From Entomobacter blattae (GTDB taxonomy: Bacteria; Pseudomonadota; Alphaproteobacteria; Acetobacterales; Acetobacteraceae), in contig NZ_CP060244.1 in NCBI RefSeq assembly GCF_014672835.1, positions 2,149,001 through 2,213,000 on the forward strand: 64,000 nt of DNA, written 5' to 3'. The notes under the pieces are model-generated. The model did not search any database, had not been told where the DNA came from, and saw only the letters and a program-made list of their open reading frames with translations. Numbering within the stretch: position 1 is the first letter of the stretch; each line of letters begins with the position of its first letter. Below are positions 27,472 through 37,741 of the stretch, piece by piece. The translations under genes and the position numbers were made by a program.

Positions 27472-27969
27472 ATGCAGACATTGTTAAATAGCTCAATCTT
27501 CCCTCTTAAATCAAAGCTGCTTTTAAAGTGGTGGGTAGGTTTTACCCTTTGCCTCATGGGAACTTTTGAGATCAGCACAACAGCTTATAGCGCTGAGTTT
27601 ATTATTAAAAACCAAAAAGCCCCCCAGGAAATATCGGAGAGTTCCACCGTTTATATTGATGGAAAACCTGTCGCCCATTTTACGCTAAACGATACCACCA
27701 AAGAAATCAGCAAAACCATTACCATTCCAGATATTACCCAAAGTGTCTCCTACGATTTATGCGGAAGAATAACGATAAGAAACGCTGCAGGTCAGCCTGA
27801 AACCCACGAGATTAATTCCAAAGGTATTCTCTACTCGCCTCAAAGTAAAACCTTCCTCGCCATTGTTACTGCTGACTTCAAATATTACTACCTTGCCAAC
27901 CCAGAGGATCCCAACGGACATAAAGTTCTTGAAGGTCATTCCAATATCTGTCTCTCTCCTTCAGTTTAG
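27472..27969 (+). CDS. Secreted protein of unknown function
   Basis: The 165-residue product has an N-terminal signal sequence (hydrophobic LKWWVGFTLCLMGTF, cleavage near AYSAE, about residue 44). The mature part is beta-rich and contains VYIDGKPVAHFTLNDTTKE and two cysteines (DLCGRI and SNICLS) placed to form a disulfide. I recognise no family. It is divergent from prmC with only 30 bp between the starts, and a CATGCC/GGCATG hairpin with a short T-run (27971-28005) follows it. Its position between prmC and prfA breaks a conserved cluster. Confidence 0.7.
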   Translation: MQTLLNSSIFPLKSKLLLKWWVGFTLCLMGTFEISTTAYSAEFIIKNQKAPQEISESSTVYIDGKPVAHFTLNDTTKEISKTITIPDITQSVSYDLCGRITIRNAAGQPETHEINSKGILYSPQSKTFLAIVTADFKYYYLANPEDPNGHKVLEGHSNICLSPSV

Positions 27970-28160
27970 TCATGCCTGTAGCCTGAAACCGCCTGGCATG
28001 GTTTTCCATCTGGAGAATAATCAGGGCTAGCATAAGGTACAAATAATGACGATCCCTCTCAGCTTTTACCCCTGCCCGCTTACTCCCTTGAGCTAATACC
28101 CGTAGAAGGTGATCAGTAAGCCTCGTTCCTCTTTCATTGGTCTCTTTTCATTGACCTCTT

Positions 28161-29219
28161 TTAATTAGCTTGAGCCGCCAGAAGAGCAGCTTGCTCTTCT
28201 TGGGTTAGGGCATCTACAAAATCATCCATATCTCCTTGCATGATTTTTTCAATCTTGTGCAAGGTTAACCCAATTCTATGGTCTGTAACCCGTCCTTGTG
28301 GGAAGTTATAGGTACGAATCCGCTCTGAACGATCCCCTGTTCCAACCTGGGATTTACGATCGGCTGCCCGTGTGGCATGCGCCTGTGCCCTCTGCTGCTC
28401 ATACAAACGGGCCCGTAAAATTTTCATGGCTTTGGCTTTATTCTTATGTTGGCTTTTCTCTTCCTGCATAGCCACAACAATGCCAGACGGGATATGGGTA
28501 ATCCGTACAGCACTTTCTGTTTTATTCACATGCTGCCCCCCAGCACCCGAGGCCCGATAAACATCGATGCGTAAGTCAGTTTCATCCACATGCACATCAA
28601 CTTCTTCAGCCTCTGGCAAAACCGCAACCGTTACGGTAGACGTATGGATACGCCCCTGACTTTCAGTAGCAGGTACGCGCTGTACCCGATGCACGCCTGA
28701 TTCATATTTAAGCCTGGCAAACACATTTCGACCGGTGATGCTGGCTATTCCTTCTTTAAGGCCGCCCAGTTCATTTTCACCAAGTTCTAAAATTTCAAAA
28801 CGCCAGCCATTTTGCTCTGCATAACGGCGATAGGCATCAAACAGCTCTCTTGCAAACAGGCCAGCCTCATCCCCCCCTGCAGCAGGGCGCACCTCTAAAA
28901 TAGCACTGCGCTCATCAGCCTCATCCTTGGGAAGCATCGCAAGGCGAACGTCTTGTTGTAAAGCAGGAATAGCCTCAGCCAAACGCTGGAGTTCGGCTTC
29001 AGCCAGAGCTTTCATTTCTGGATCTGTAAGCAGCGCTTGGGCTTGCTTTTCTTCCTCTTGTGCCTGACGTAATTCTTGCACAACCCGAACAATAGGTTCC
29101 AACTGAGCATATTCGCGAGAATAAGCACTAAATTCTTCACCCGAAACACCACTCGCCAAAAGGGCTTCAAGCTCTTCAGACCGGGCAAGAATAAGGTTTA
29201 AACGATCATCAAAGGACAT
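28161..29219 (-). CDS. prfA: Peptide chain release factor 1
   Basis: RF1 terminates translation at UAA and UAG. The 352-residue protein, counted from the ATG at 29219 ([10 protein letters not shown]), has the stop-recognition PAT motif in [10 protein letters not shown] and the catalytic [15 protein letters not shown]. The ATG comes one base after the hisS stop codon (TGA-T-ATG), which indicates translational coupling; the frame runs 13 codons further into hisS but that extension is not conserved. Confidence 0.96.
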   Translation of the reverse strand: MSFDDRLNLILARSEELEALLASGVSGEEFSAYSREYAQLEPIVRVVQELRQAQEEEKQAQALLTDPEMKALAEAELQRLAEAIPALQQDVRLAMLPKDEADERSAILEVRPAAGGDEAGLFARELFDAYRRYAEQNGWRFEILELGENELGGLKEGIASITGRNVFARLKYESGVHRVQRVPATESQGRIHTSTVTVAVLPEAEEVDVHVDETDLRIDVYRASGAGGQHVNKTESAVRITHIPSGIVVAMQEEKSQHKNKAKAMKILRARLYEQQRAQAHATRAADRKSQVGTGDRSERIRTYNFPQGRVTDHRIGLTLHKIEKIMQGDMDDFVDALTQEEQAALLAAQAN

Positions 29220-29220
29220 A

Positions 29221-30474
29221 TCAGGCCCTGACCTGTGAAGACGTAAAATAGCGGCCAATATCGTGTTGATGAATGGTTTCCTGTAGGCCCGTTTCCATAT
29301 TTTTAATTTGAATGACCCCTGTTTTCATTTCTTCTTCACCAATAATAAGCACATAACTGGCATGAATTTTATTGGCTCGCTCCATACGTTTTTTCATATT
29401 CCCTTTATAGGCCATTTCTACTTCAACGCCTAACAACCGCAATTGCTGCATAATCGCAACGCCAGCAGCCAGGGCCTCTTCCCCCACAGGAATGACAGAA
29501 ACGGATCTGTTTTTTTCTGGCATGGTGGTTACAAGCATGGCTAGCCGTTCAACGCCGGCGGCCCAACCGATGGCGGGTACAGCAGGCCCCCCCATTTCCT
29601 GAACCAGGCCATTATAACGCCCCCCCGCCAAGACTGTACCCTGGGCCCCCAGCTCTGTTGTTACAAATTCAAAGGTCGTGTGGCTATAATAATCCAAACC
29701 CCGTACGATACTGGGATCTTCCTCATAAGAAATGCCAAAAATATCCAGCATTTTACGAAGGTCATCCCAAAAAATCTGGGCTTCCCTGGTTAAAAATGCC
29801 TCTATACAAGGAGCAAGGCGAACAAAGTTTTTATCTTTCTCATCCTTGCTATCAAGAATACGCAATGGGTTCCGCTCAAGCCTTTCCTGGCTTTCTGAGG
29901 AAAGTTGGTCTTTTACTTCCCGAAAATAAGTTACAAGAGCTTCACGCCAGGCCATACGACTTGGCTGGTCTCCCAAAGTATTCAGCTTTAAAGTCACAGA
30001 AGCACCTATCCCCAACTGCTCTAAAATATTGGCAGCCATTGCCAACATCTCGGCATCGGCTAAAGGTTCTGCTGCCCCCAACAATTCTGCTCCAATTTGA
30101 TGAAACTGCCTGTAACGCCCTTTTTGAGGGCGCTCATAACGAAACATGGGGCCAGCATAAAAAACCTTTTGAGGCAAAGTTTGTGTTAAGCCATTTGTTA
30201 CCAAAGCCCGGCAAATAGCAGCCGTTCCCTCTGGACGTAATGTCAGGGACTCTCCTCCCCTGTCCAAAAAGCTATACATTTCCTTGGAAACAATATCGGA
30301 GGTTTCACCCAAAGAACGGGAAAATACCTTGGTCTCTTCAAAAATAGGTGTGCTCCATTCCTCAAACCCATAGGAGGTGGCCACCTGTTTTGCTCTGTAA
30401 ACAATATAGGCGTGGCGTCGCTGTTCTTCGCCTATAAGGTCGTGCGTACCCCGCACGGCTTTTATATTACTCAC
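29221..30474 (-). CDS. hisS: Histidyl-tRNA synthetase
   Basis: Class II synthetase charging tRNA-His. The 417 residues contain motif 1 ([14 protein letters not shown]), motif 2 ([19 protein letters not shown]), the histidine-specific [12 protein letters not shown] and GGRYNGL segments and a C-terminal anticodon-binding domain ([15 protein letters not shown]). It is immediately upstream of and probably coupled to prfA. Confidence 0.97.
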   Translation of the reverse strand: MSNIKAVRGTHDLIGEEQRRHAYIVYRAKQVATSYGFEEWSTPIFEETKVFSRSLGETSDIVSKEMYSFLDRGGESLTLRPEGTAAICRALVTNGLTQTLPQKVFYAGPMFRYERPQKGRYRQFHQIGAELLGAAEPLADAEMLAMAANILEQLGIGASVTLKLNTLGDQPSRMAWREALVTYFREVKDQLSSESQERLERNPLRILDSKDEKDKNFVRLAPCIEAFLTREAQIFWDDLRKMLDIFGISYEEDPSIVRGLDYYSHTTFEFVTTELGAQGTVLAGGRYNGLVQEMGGPAVPAIGWAAGVERLAMLVTTMPEKNRSVSVIPVGEEALAAGVAIMQQLRLLGVEVEMAYKGNMKKRMERANKIHASYVLIIGEEEMKTGVIQIKNMETGLQETIHQHDIGRYFTSSQVRA

Positions 30475-30513
30475 CCTTACTTATCCTTACTTTTACTTAA
30501 TCCTTACTCTCAG

Positions 30514-30546
30514 AAAAGGCAGACTCTCTTTAATATAACTGCCTTT
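30514..30546 (-). terminator. Probable terminator downstream of ispG
   Basis: An 8-bp stem (AAAGGCAG with CTGCCTTT, 16-nt loop) lies about 220 bp past the ispG stop and is followed on the minus strand by TTCT. It separates ispG from hisS. The remaining gap sequence shows no supported gene. Confidence 0.5.
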
Positions 30547-30765
30547 ATACCGCCCCTTACTGACAGCTTCTCTTACTCTTAACAAATCTCATGAACAGCC
30601 TGGCCTGTATAAAGAACACCCCAGCAACGCCCTTAACCCTCAGCTCTACCTACCAAATACCTGAAAAATACTATTCCGAGCAGGTCTTATCCACACTCAT
30701 GATGCAACGAACCGGCTATAGAGATCGTGTTTTATTCTTTAAAAACAATGGGTAAATACACTATC

Positions 30766-31899
30766 CTAAACTGGTACCTTATGGGTTTCAGCCTTGTTTT
30801 GTTCGAGCTCTTTTATTGCTTTTACACGTTCTTCAACAAGGGAGACAATATGCTCTATCATATCTTCAGCAGGAATCGCATGGTCTTGTTTACCAGCCAT
30901 ATAAACCATATGCCGGCCAGAACCACCCCCCGTTAGACCAATATCCGTCATTAAAGCCTCACCTGGGCCGTTTACCACACACCCAATAATAGAAAGCGTC
31001 AACGGTGTTTCAATATGGGAGAGGCGTTCCTCTAGGGTTGATACTGTTTGGATCACATTAAAGCCCTGGCGTGCACAAGAAGGACAAGAAATAATTTTTA
31101 TCCCCCGATGACGAAGACCAAGTGTTTTTAAAATATCCCACCCCACACGCACTTCTTCCTCTGGCTCTGCGGAAAGAGAAACGCGCATGGTATCACCAAT
31201 GCCAGCCCACAAAAGGCTTCCCAAGCCTATGGAAGATTTTACAGTGCCTGCCCTTTTGCTACCCGCCTCTGTAATACCAATATGTAAAGGATAATCGCAG
31301 GCCTCTGAAAGCTGCTGATAAGCGGCAACCGCCAAAAAGACATCCGAGGCTTTGACACTAATCTTAAATTCATGAAAATCATGGTCTTGCAGGATCTTGA
31401 TATGCTCTAAGGCGCTTTCTACCAGGGATTCTGGATTAGGTTCACCATATTTCTCCAAAAGATGCTTTTCCAAAGAACCAGCATTCACCCCAATTCGAAT
31501 AGAGCACCCATGATCCCGAGCTGCTTTGACCACTTCCTTAATCCGCTCTGCACTACCAATATTGCCCGGATTTATACGCAAACACGCAGCCCCCGCCTCG
31601 GCGGCTTCAATCGCTCGTTTATAATGGAAATGAATATCTGCAACGATTGGAACATTCACTTCATGAACAATTTCCTTTAAGGCGACTGTACTCTCCTTGT
31701 CTGGACAGGATACCCTAACAATATCCACCCCCGCCACTTCAGCTTTACGAATTTGCTCTACTGTGGCCTTAACATCTGTTGTAAGGGTGTTTGTCATGGT
31801 TTGTACACTAATAGGTGCCCCACCCCCTACAGCAACGTTGCCAACATGAATCTGGCGGGTTTTACGCCGTTCAATTTGCTGATAAGGACGATAGCTCAT
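30766..31899 (-). CDS. ispG: 4-hydroxy-3-methylbut-2-enyl diphosphate synthase
   Basis: IspG (GcpE) reductively opens the MEcPP ring in the non-mevalonate isoprenoid pathway using a [4Fe-4S] cluster. The 377-residue protein has the TIM-barrel part with [13 protein letters not shown] and [20 protein letters not shown], and the cluster ligands in [10 protein letters not shown] and [12 protein letters not shown]. It lies downstream of the RodZ-like gene in the conserved lysC-to-prmC block. Confidence 0.96.
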   Translation of the reverse strand: MSYRPYQQIERRKTRQIHVGNVAVGGGAPISVQTMTNTLTTDVKATVEQIRKAEVAGVDIVRVSCPDKESTVALKEIVHEVNVPIVADIHFHYKRAIEAAEAGAACLRINPGNIGSAERIKEVVKAARDHGCSIRIGVNAGSLEKHLLEKYGEPNPESLVESALEHIKILQDHDFHEFKISVKASDVFLAVAAYQQLSEACDYPLHIGITEAGSKRAGTVKSSIGLGSLLWAGIGDTMRVSLSAEPEEEVRVGWDILKTLGLRHRGIKIISCPSCARQGFNVIQTVSTLEERLSHIETPLTLSIIGCVVNGPGEALMTDIGLTGGGSGRHMVYMAGKQDHAIPAEDMIEHIVSLVEERVKAIKELEQNKAETHKVPV

Positions 31900-32014
31900 A
31901 CAATTTCTCTCCAGATAGGGCTTGGATAGGCGGATGCTTCATAATATAGACTATTTGCAGGATTTATCAAAAAAATTACAGAAGGAGAAAGAAGAAAACC
32001 AGTTAAATTTTTCC

Positions 32015-33457
32015 TTATTCGTCCGAATCCTCTGACTCTGTCTCTTTTTTAATAGAGGTGGCTACAGCATGACTATTTTGCAATTGTTGGGCATTCAAAT
32101 CATCTGCTGTAACACGACGATGAACCGCACGAGAGGATTTCTCCTTTTTCCCTGACCAACCAGCCCATTGCTTTCCGCCCGTATTCCTCGAAGAATTTTT
32201 TACACCTTGGGGTTTAGCAGCCACCCCACCTTGTCCCTGGGGCACTTGGTCTTGGGGAGAAGGAGCACCTTGAGAGGAAGAAGCCGCATCCCCTCCTTGC
32301 GGCAAATCCTCATGCTCAGTAGCCAGGGTAGAAACGTTCGAAGAAGAGGAAGGTTGTGCCTGAGAAGAAGAGACCTGAGAGGAAGATATGGGCGGTATTT
32401 CAGTCTTTTTGACAATCCCCTTTTGTAAAAGCTGATCTGGTATAAGCGCAATATTGCGGGTGGAAGAACCACTCCCCTCGACAACACCACTGCCAATTCC
32501 TGAAACCGAAATTTCTAACCTTCCACCATGTGGGCCCATATTCATAATGGGCTGTTGAGCCTCTTCTGGAACTTGCCATTTCTCGCCCGCAGCCATCATT
32601 TTAGAAAATAGACTTTTCTCACCATCAGAAACGTTCAGCCAAAGCTTTTTCTTAGCCGTAATAATCACTACCGGATGAAGATTTTCTGCTGGAGCCACAT
32701 TTTCTTCCGCTTTTTCTTCATTGGTTCCATGATCCATCTCTTCCTGAAGGACCTCATTGCCTTGAGCAGGAGGAATTGGGCTCATTTTATCATTATCTGT
32801 TGTCTTACCACCGCCCAGCGTTGTCAGTAACGATAAAACATTTTTGCTCTCACTCACCTTATGAGTAGAAAGATCTGGCATTTTATTGGGCTGGTCATCC
32901 CCTTCAGGAGTATTGGGCATCATGGAAGCAATTTGAGGGGAAAGATGCTGTTCTTCCGCCCCTGCCACTCTCCCTTCTGCCTCAACAACCGCTTCTTTCT
33001 GCGAAGAGGAATTACCCCCGCTTCCCCCAAATTCATACCAGCCTATATAAGCGCCCAAAACCACAAAAACTCCCATGGCCACCCACACTGTGGATGGGAT
33101 AGAGCGCTCTGATTCTGGAACAGGAAAATGGAGCACGGGATGTTCCATCTCTATACGATGCTGTTTACGAAAAAGCTCTACAATCTCCGCACTATCAAGC
33201 TGCAAGGCCTCGGCATAAGTACGTAAAAACCCCAAGACATAAGCAGAACCTGGGAGATTATCTATCTCTTCATACTCTAGGGCATGAAGATAACTTTCTT
33301 TGATTTTCAGCCACTTAGCCACATCTTCAAGATTCCAGCCAAGCTCTTCCCTCCTGTCCTTTAAAAGAAGGCCTACACGCAAGGTACTAGGTTCTTGGAG
33401 AGAAGATGGCTTGCGTGAAAAAATCAAATTCTTACCCCTTATCAATTTCAAGAACAT
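32015..33457 (-). CDS. RodZ-like helix-turn-helix protein with DUF4115 domain
   Basis: The 480-residue protein has an N-terminal HTH domain typical of RodZ (LRVGLLLKDRREELGWNLED, then VAKWLKIKESYLHALEYEEI, GSAYVLGFLRTYAEALQLD), a single membrane helix near residues 125-142 (VWVAMGVFVVLGAYIGWY), a long disordered linker, and a DUF4115 beta domain (VIITAKKKLWLNVSDGEKSL). The C-terminus is low-complexity (Ser, Gln, Pro, Gly). RodZ family members organise the cell-shape cytoskeleton. Its start overlaps the end of the nitronate monooxygenase gene by 26 bp, so the two are likely co-translated. Whether it binds MreB cannot be seen. Confidence 0.85.
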   Translation of the reverse strand: MFLKLIRGKNLIFSRKPSSLQEPSTLRVGLLLKDRREELGWNLEDVAKWLKIKESYLHALEYEEIDNLPGSAYVLGFLRTYAEALQLDSAEIVELFRKQHRIEMEHPVLHFPVPESERSIPSTVWVAMGVFVVLGAYIGWYEFGGSGGNSSSQKEAVVEAEGRVAGAEEQHLSPQIASMMPNTPEGDDQPNKMPDLSTHKVSESKNVLSLLTTLGGGKTTDNDKMSPIPPAQGNEVLQEEMDHGTNEEKAEENVAPAENLHPVVIITAKKKLWLNVSDGEKSLFSKMMAAGEKWQVPEEAQQPIMNMGPHGGRLEISVSGIGSGVVEGSGSSTRNIALIPDQLLQKGIVKKTEIPPISSSQVSSSQAQPSSSSNVSTLATEHEDLPQGGDAASSSQGAPSPQDQVPQGQGGVAAKPQGVKNSSRNTGGKQWAGWSGKKEKSSRAVHRRVTADDLNAQQLQNSHAVATSIKKETESEDSDE

Positions 33458-34490
33458 GTAAAAATTGGCGTTCTAAGGCCCTCACAGCCTGATCAACCAG
33501 TGCATTGATAATATCTGCAACAGGCAGCATTTCTTTAACCATCCCCACCGATTGCCCTGCCATGACAGAACCATTTTCTACATCTCCCTCAATAACTGCA
33601 CGCCGTAAGGCACCAGCCCAGTAATGTTCAATTTCCAGTTGGGCTTCTTCTTTTTGTAATTCACCTTTCTGAAACTGATCAAGTACCTTTTTCTGGAACG
33701 TAACAAATTGGCGTAAATTCTCGTTAGCAATACATCTTACCGGAATTACAGGAAAACGCTCGTCAACCTGTACTGTTGTTACGGCATCCCGCGCAGACGA
33801 ACGCAAGAAAAGCTGTTTGAAATGTTCGTGGGCAATACTTTCCTTGCTGGCAGCAAAAAGGGTGCCCAACTGGGCCCCCGCTGCCCCTTGCTCCAAATAA
33901 CTGACAATGGCTTCCCCTCGACCCAAGCCACCTGCAACAAAAACGGGAACATCCTTTATTTCTGGCAAAATTTCCTGTGCTAGTACAGTTAAGGATACAG
34001 GCCCGACATGACCACCAGCCTCTGAACCTTCTGTGATCAGGGCATCAACCCCCAGACGAATAAGGCGCTTGGCCAAAACCAAGGCTGGGGCAAAGGCCAA
34101 AAGCTTAGCACCTCCATCCTTTACAGCTTTAACAGCGGCAGCAGAGGGGATTCCCCCTGCCAAAACAATATGACTAACACCGGATTCCAGGCAAACTTGA
34201 ATAAGGCTATCCAAGCGGGGATGCATAGTAATCAGGTTAACACCAAAAGGTTTTGTTGTAAGGGCCTGTGTTTTTGCTATTTCCTGCTCCAGCATGGCAG
34301 GCTGCATGGAGCCCCCGGCAATAACCCCAAAACCCCCTGCATTAGAAATCACTGAGACCAGATTATGCTCACTCACCCAGGACATTGCACCACCGAGCAG
34401 GGCATACTCACTCCCTAAAAACTCTACCCCACGCCGCCATAACGCTGTAAGCTGGCGCCTGGCCCTCACGCGCTGTTCCTTCTCATCCAT
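33432..34490 (-). CDS. Nitronate monooxygenase family protein
   Basis: FMN-dependent TIM-barrel enzyme of the 2-nitropropane dioxygenase/FabK superfamily. Visible motifs are GGAMSWVSEHNLVSVISNAG near the start, AGGIPSAAAVKAVKDGGAK, ITEGSEAGGHVG and VAGGLGRGEAIVSYLEQGAAG. The 352 residues fit class I-type enzymes. It may oxidise nitronates or act as an enoyl-ACP reductase relative; the exact substrate is not determinable. Its end overlaps the RodZ-like gene, and lysC is upstream on the same strand with a 142-bp gap. Confidence 0.85.
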   Translation of the reverse strand: MDEKEQRVRARRQLTALWRRGVEFLGSEYALLGGAMSWVSEHNLVSVISNAGGFGVIAGGSMQPAMLEQEIAKTQALTTKPFGVNLITMHPRLDSLIQVCLESGVSHIVLAGGIPSAAAVKAVKDGGAKLLAFAPALVLAKRLIRLGVDALITEGSEAGGHVGPVSLTVLAQEILPEIKDVPVFVAGGLGRGEAIVSYLEQGAAGAQLGTLFAASKESIAHEHFKQLFLRSSARDAVTTVQVDERFPVIPVRCIANENLRQFVTFQKKVLDQFQKGELQKEEAQLEIEHYWAGALRRAVIEGDVENGSVMAGQSVGMVKEMLPVADIINALVDQAVRALERQFLHVLEIDKG

Positions 34491-34632
34491 CCGGTTTGTT
34501 ACCTTTAATCCTCTACAATGCAGGCTTATTATTTTAGCCTATGGCTAGTTAGCAAACTGTAAATGTTACTTCTAGATTAAAACCCAGATTAAAACGCAGA
34601 ATTGCCTTTCCCCCTAATCCCCCCTCTATAAA

Positions 34633-35892
34633 TTAGCCTGCCTGGGCCATATCCAAGCCATAGGCCTTATGCAAAGCCCTAACAGCCAACTCTGTATATT
34701 CGGCTGCAATCAACACCGAAACCTTGATTTCACTGGTAGAGATCACCTGCACATTAATAGAGCGCTCAGAGAGTGTTTGAAACATGGTGCCTGCAATACC
34801 GGCATGAGAGCGCATCCCTATACCGACAACACTAATTTTAACCACGGAATCATCTGTAACAATTTCCCCATACTGAATATTGCCCCGCTCCAATTCCAAA
34901 ATCTGAATAGCTCGAGCAAGGTCTGTTTTGGAAGTGGTAAACACCATATTTGTTAACCCATCACCGCCAGAACTTTGCACAATCATATCCACATTGACAT
35001 TAGCCTGAGCCAATGGCACAAAAATGGCAGCGGCTACCCCAGGCCTATCGGGTACATTGCGAACCGATATTTTTGCCTCATCCCTGGAATAAGCAATACC
35101 CGTTACTTTTTCTTTTTCCATAACCTCTTCCTCATCAACAACCAATGACCCTGGAAGTTCCCCTTCCATCGGGGCTGGGCCTTCTACAAAACTGGAGAGA
35201 ACCTGAACACGGACCTTTTCTTTCATAGCCAATTCTACGCTACGGGTTTGCAGCACTTTTGCTCCAACCGAAGCCAGCTCCAGCATTTCCTCATACGTGA
35301 TTTTTTCAAGCCTTCGGGCTTCGGGCACAATACGGGGATCGGTTGTATAAATTCCATCAACATCGGTATAAATATCACACCGACTAGCAGAAAGACTGGC
35401 CGCCAACGCCACCGCTGAAGTATCGGACCCACCACGGCCTAGCGTTGTTATTCGCCCCTCTTCGCTAATCCCCTGAAAACCTGCAATAACGGGCACATAT
35501 CCATTTTGCATGGAATCAACCAGCACAGAGCTTTCTATTGTCTCAATACGGGCCTTACCATAGGCATGATCTGTTTTAAGGGGAATTTGCCAACCTTGCC
35601 ATGAACGAGACTTTAGACCTAATTCTTGAAGGGCTATAGCGAGCAAACCGCTCGTAACCTGCTCACCTGTTGCAACAATCGAATCGTATTCCTGAGGGTC
35701 ATACAATTTTGCCAGACTGTTGCAATACCCCACAAGGCGGTTGGTTTCACCCGACATGGCCGAAACAACCACAGCGACCTCACAGCCTGCCATGACTTGC
35801 TTTTTAACCTTCTGTGCTACCGTTCTGATACGATCCAGGTCGGCAACAGATGTTCCACCAAACTTCATCACTATTCGTGGCTTTGTATTCAC
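34633..35892 (-). CDS. lysC: Aspartate kinase
   Basis: LysC phosphorylates aspartate, the entry to lysine, threonine, methionine and diaminopimelate synthesis. The chosen GTG start at 35892 follows a near-ideal GGAGGGAAGA and gives VNTKPRIVMKFGGTSVAD, the normal N-terminus, with 419 residues; an upstream ATG adding 12 residues has no comparable site. The kinase domain contains RGGSDTSAVALAASL and VYTTDPRIV-like DGIYTTDPRIV, and two ACT domains (about 275-415) provide feedback control. It is the first gene of the conserved minus-strand block and divergent from ubiG, with a 13-bp repeat array between. Confidence 0.96.
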   Translation of the reverse strand: MNTKPRIVMKFGGTSVADLDRIRTVAQKVKKQVMAGCEVAVVVSAMSGETNRLVGYCNSLAKLYDPQEYDSIVATGEQVTSGLLAIALQELGLKSRSWQGWQIPLKTDHAYGKARIETIESSVLVDSMQNGYVPVIAGFQGISEEGRITTLGRGGSDTSAVALAASLSASRCDIYTDVDGIYTTDPRIVPEARRLEKITYEEMLELASVGAKVLQTRSVELAMKEKVRVQVLSSFVEGPAPMEGELPGSLVVDEEEVMEKEKVTGIAYSRDEAKISVRNVPDRPGVAAAIFVPLAQANVNVDMIVQSSGGDGLTNMVFTTSKTDLARAIQILELERGNIQYGEIVTDDSVVKISVVGIGMRSHAGIAGTMFQTLSERSINVQVISTSEIKVSVLIAAEYTELAVRALHKAYGLDMAQAG

Positions 35893-35923
35893 TCTTCCCT
35901 CCCCGATCGCCAAACCACACTTC

Positions 35924-36014
35924 CTCAAGTTACTGGCTCAAGTTACTGACCCAAATGACAGGCCCAAATGACAGGCCCAAGTTACAAGCCAAAGTTCCAA
36001 GCCTAAATGACAAA
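35924..36014. repeat. Seven-copy 13-bp tandem repeat
   Basis: Seven consecutive 13-bp units run from 35924 without a gap, built on C-[CT]-CAA[AG]T[TG]AC[TA][GA][GA]. Units 3 and 4 (CCCAAATGACAGG) are identical. The array lies between divergent lysC and ubiG, close to the likely lysC promoter. Confidence 0.9.
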
Positions 36015-36178
36015 TCATACTACAACTCTTTAAGCTTACTTCTCACTAAGTCTTGAATCTCATCGACCCATTAGACAAAAATTTTATACTGCCAGACTTG
36101 CATAATAGGCAGAATACGTCACATAACCTGATAGAAGAGTTCAGTCCAGCACAAGTATTAAAAAAGAAGGTTCACAGC

Positions 36179-36937
36179 ATGCCAACAGACGAAAGTTTTT
36201 TTGAACCAGCCTCATCTTCCAGCGTATTATCATCAGAGATTGAACGCTTTAGTGCCATGGCTGAGGAATGGTGGAACCCTCAGGGGCCCATGAAGCCCCT
36301 CCATGCTATGAATGAAACAAGATTAAAATGGATTCACGCCCACTTCTCCCAACATGTCCGCCAGGGCTTTCCTATTCGCTCTGTGCTAGATTTGGGGTGC
36401 GGTGCAGGACTAGCCAGCGAAGGAATGGCCCGCAGAGGCTATAATGTTTTGGGGGTGGATGCCTCAAAAAAAGCTATTGAGGCCGCTAAAAGCCACCTGC
36501 ATCACTTTCCTCTTGATAAAAAAAGCGGCACACTTTCCTATCAGGCGGGAAGTGCTGAAGACCTTAGAGATCAAGGAAAGACATTTGATGCTATCCTGGC
36601 CTTGGAAATTATTGAACATGTTGCAGATCCCACCACTTTTGTTCAAACACTTTCAGGCCTTCTTAACCCCAATGGGCTTATCGTTTTTTCAACGCTTAAC
36701 CGCACTATGCTCTCCTTGCTAATTGCTAAGATTGGGGCTGAGTATCTACTACGCTTGCTGCCAATCGGCACCCATGAATGGAAAAAATTTATAACCCCGA
36801 CCGAGTTAGGGCGATATATCTTACAAGCAGGCCTTCGCGTAACCGATATTGCGGGCATGGCTCCTTCCCCTACAGGGCACTGGGCTGTTTCTACCTCCAC
36901 CAAGGTCAACTATATTGCCATAGCCACTAATGGCTAA
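36179..36937 (+). CDS. ubiG: Ubiquinone biosynthesis O-methyltransferase
   Basis: UbiG carries out both O-methylations in ubiquinone synthesis. Starting at 36179 (AAGAAGG eight bases upstream) the protein has 252 residues and begins MPTDESFF, then IERFSAMAEEWWNPQGPMKP, the standard UbiG N-terminus. SAM motif I is VLDLGCGAGLASE; the later EIIEHVADP and GTHEWKKFITP segments are also family-specific. The frame runs 42 codons further upstream but those residues are unlike the family. The lysC-ubiG divergence is common in this group. Confidence 0.94.
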   Translation: MPTDESFFEPASSSSVLSSEIERFSAMAEEWWNPQGPMKPLHAMNETRLKWIHAHFSQHVRQGFPIRSVLDLGCGAGLASEGMARRGYNVLGVDASKKAIEAAKSHLHHFPLDKKSGTLSYQAGSAEDLRDQGKTFDAILALEIIEHVADPTTFVQTLSGLLNPNGLIVFSTLNRTMLSLLIAKIGAEYLLRLLPIGTHEWKKFITPTELGRYILQAGLRVTDIAGMAPSPTGHWAVSTSTKVNYIAIATNG

Positions 36938-37741
36938 TGAAATCGTGAGGCCCTTTTCTAATCATCAAAAATTCTAGCCATCAAAAACATCGGGATATTC
37001 ATCATCCTCTTCAGGAGAGTGATCACTATGGTTGAAGTCAATTTTTTGGTCATGCCAGCCAAGAGATTGCATATCGTCTCTAACCCCTTCCTCTTTTGAA
37101 GAGGGCTGGGTTGTTTTTTTTGCAAGCCCCACTCATGATCAGACTGCCCAATGTAAGCCAAGCCAGTATAAGCCCCAGCATAAACCCCAATATAGGCCAA
37201 GAAATTTTTTGAGGGGATTACAGTGCTCTATAGCAGCTTCTCTTTGAGTCTCACTTTGAGAATCTGGCCTATCTTTTCCACATAGGCACTGAACAGCCCG
37301 CTAGCTATAACAACACCTTCCCAAGAAGCGGTTGAGACAGCATCAAACCAATATAGGTAAAAAAGACCGTCCCTGCCCCACTAATAACACAACACCAGAC
37401 CAGCCATAGTGACCATAGACCCCAATATTGGAAGGAATAAAGGGCTGATAGAATACGAGCTTTTTTCACGATTATCCTCACCCACCCAGTTATCCTTATC
37501 CTCCCAGGATTCTCCCAGTCTGTTTATTTTAAAACTCTCACGCCCCTTGGGGGAAACTCCCTTCTCCCTGCTGGCCAGTAAAGTTAAAAGCCGATTTTGG
37601 TTCTAGTTGAAGAATGATATTAACCCTTGTTATTACCCACACTCTTCACTATTTCCTATTTATAGGAATAGCCTTGGTCTTTCCGTAATCATAAAACCGA
37701 ATTTTGTGACGTTTTTGTCTATTTTTGAAAACCCTTATTTC
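36938..37741. other. Gene-free stretch between ubiG and moaA
   Basis: About 800 bp without an intact gene. On the minus strand it contains an APC-permease scrap (listed separately), and at 36976-37100 a frame ending DDEYPDVFDG-stop that reads like an acidic protein C-terminus but is cut by stops upstream. A pyrimidine-rich tract precedes moaA. Confidence 0.5.
37262..37469 (-). pseudogene. Frameshifted fragment of an APC-family amino acid permease
   Basis: The minus strand reads GAGTVFFTYIG in one frame and DAVSTA in the next, with the boundary at GGTTTGATGC. Restoring one T gives GAGTVFFTYIGFDAVSTA, the hallmark of APC-superfamily amino acid permeases (FFAYIGFDAVSTA). Downstream the frame continues VVIASGLFSAYVEKIG and soon stops. 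A GTG with a plausible GAGGA site at 37469 would start a 54-residue membrane peptide, but the motif argues for a decayed permease piece rather than a new gene. Confidence 0.6.

Noticed and set aside
30591-30755. 54-codon plus-strand frame between hisS and ispG
   Set aside because: No ribosome site, no recognisable motif, lies in a terminator-containing gap antisense to the operon.
35924-36014. CRISPR-like array
   Set aside because: Units are contiguous 13-mers with no spacers and no cas genes are present; the heptamer array at 52401 fails for the same reason.
34500-36180. Lysine riboswitch or attenuator before lysC
   Set aside because: The GTG start follows a strong ribosome site almost at once and the upstream sequence is a tandem repeat; no riboswitch-like fold was seen.
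36958-37200. 80-codon minus-strand frame after ubiG
   Set aside because: Another frame of the same stretch reads more like protein and is broken by stops; neither is a convincing gene.
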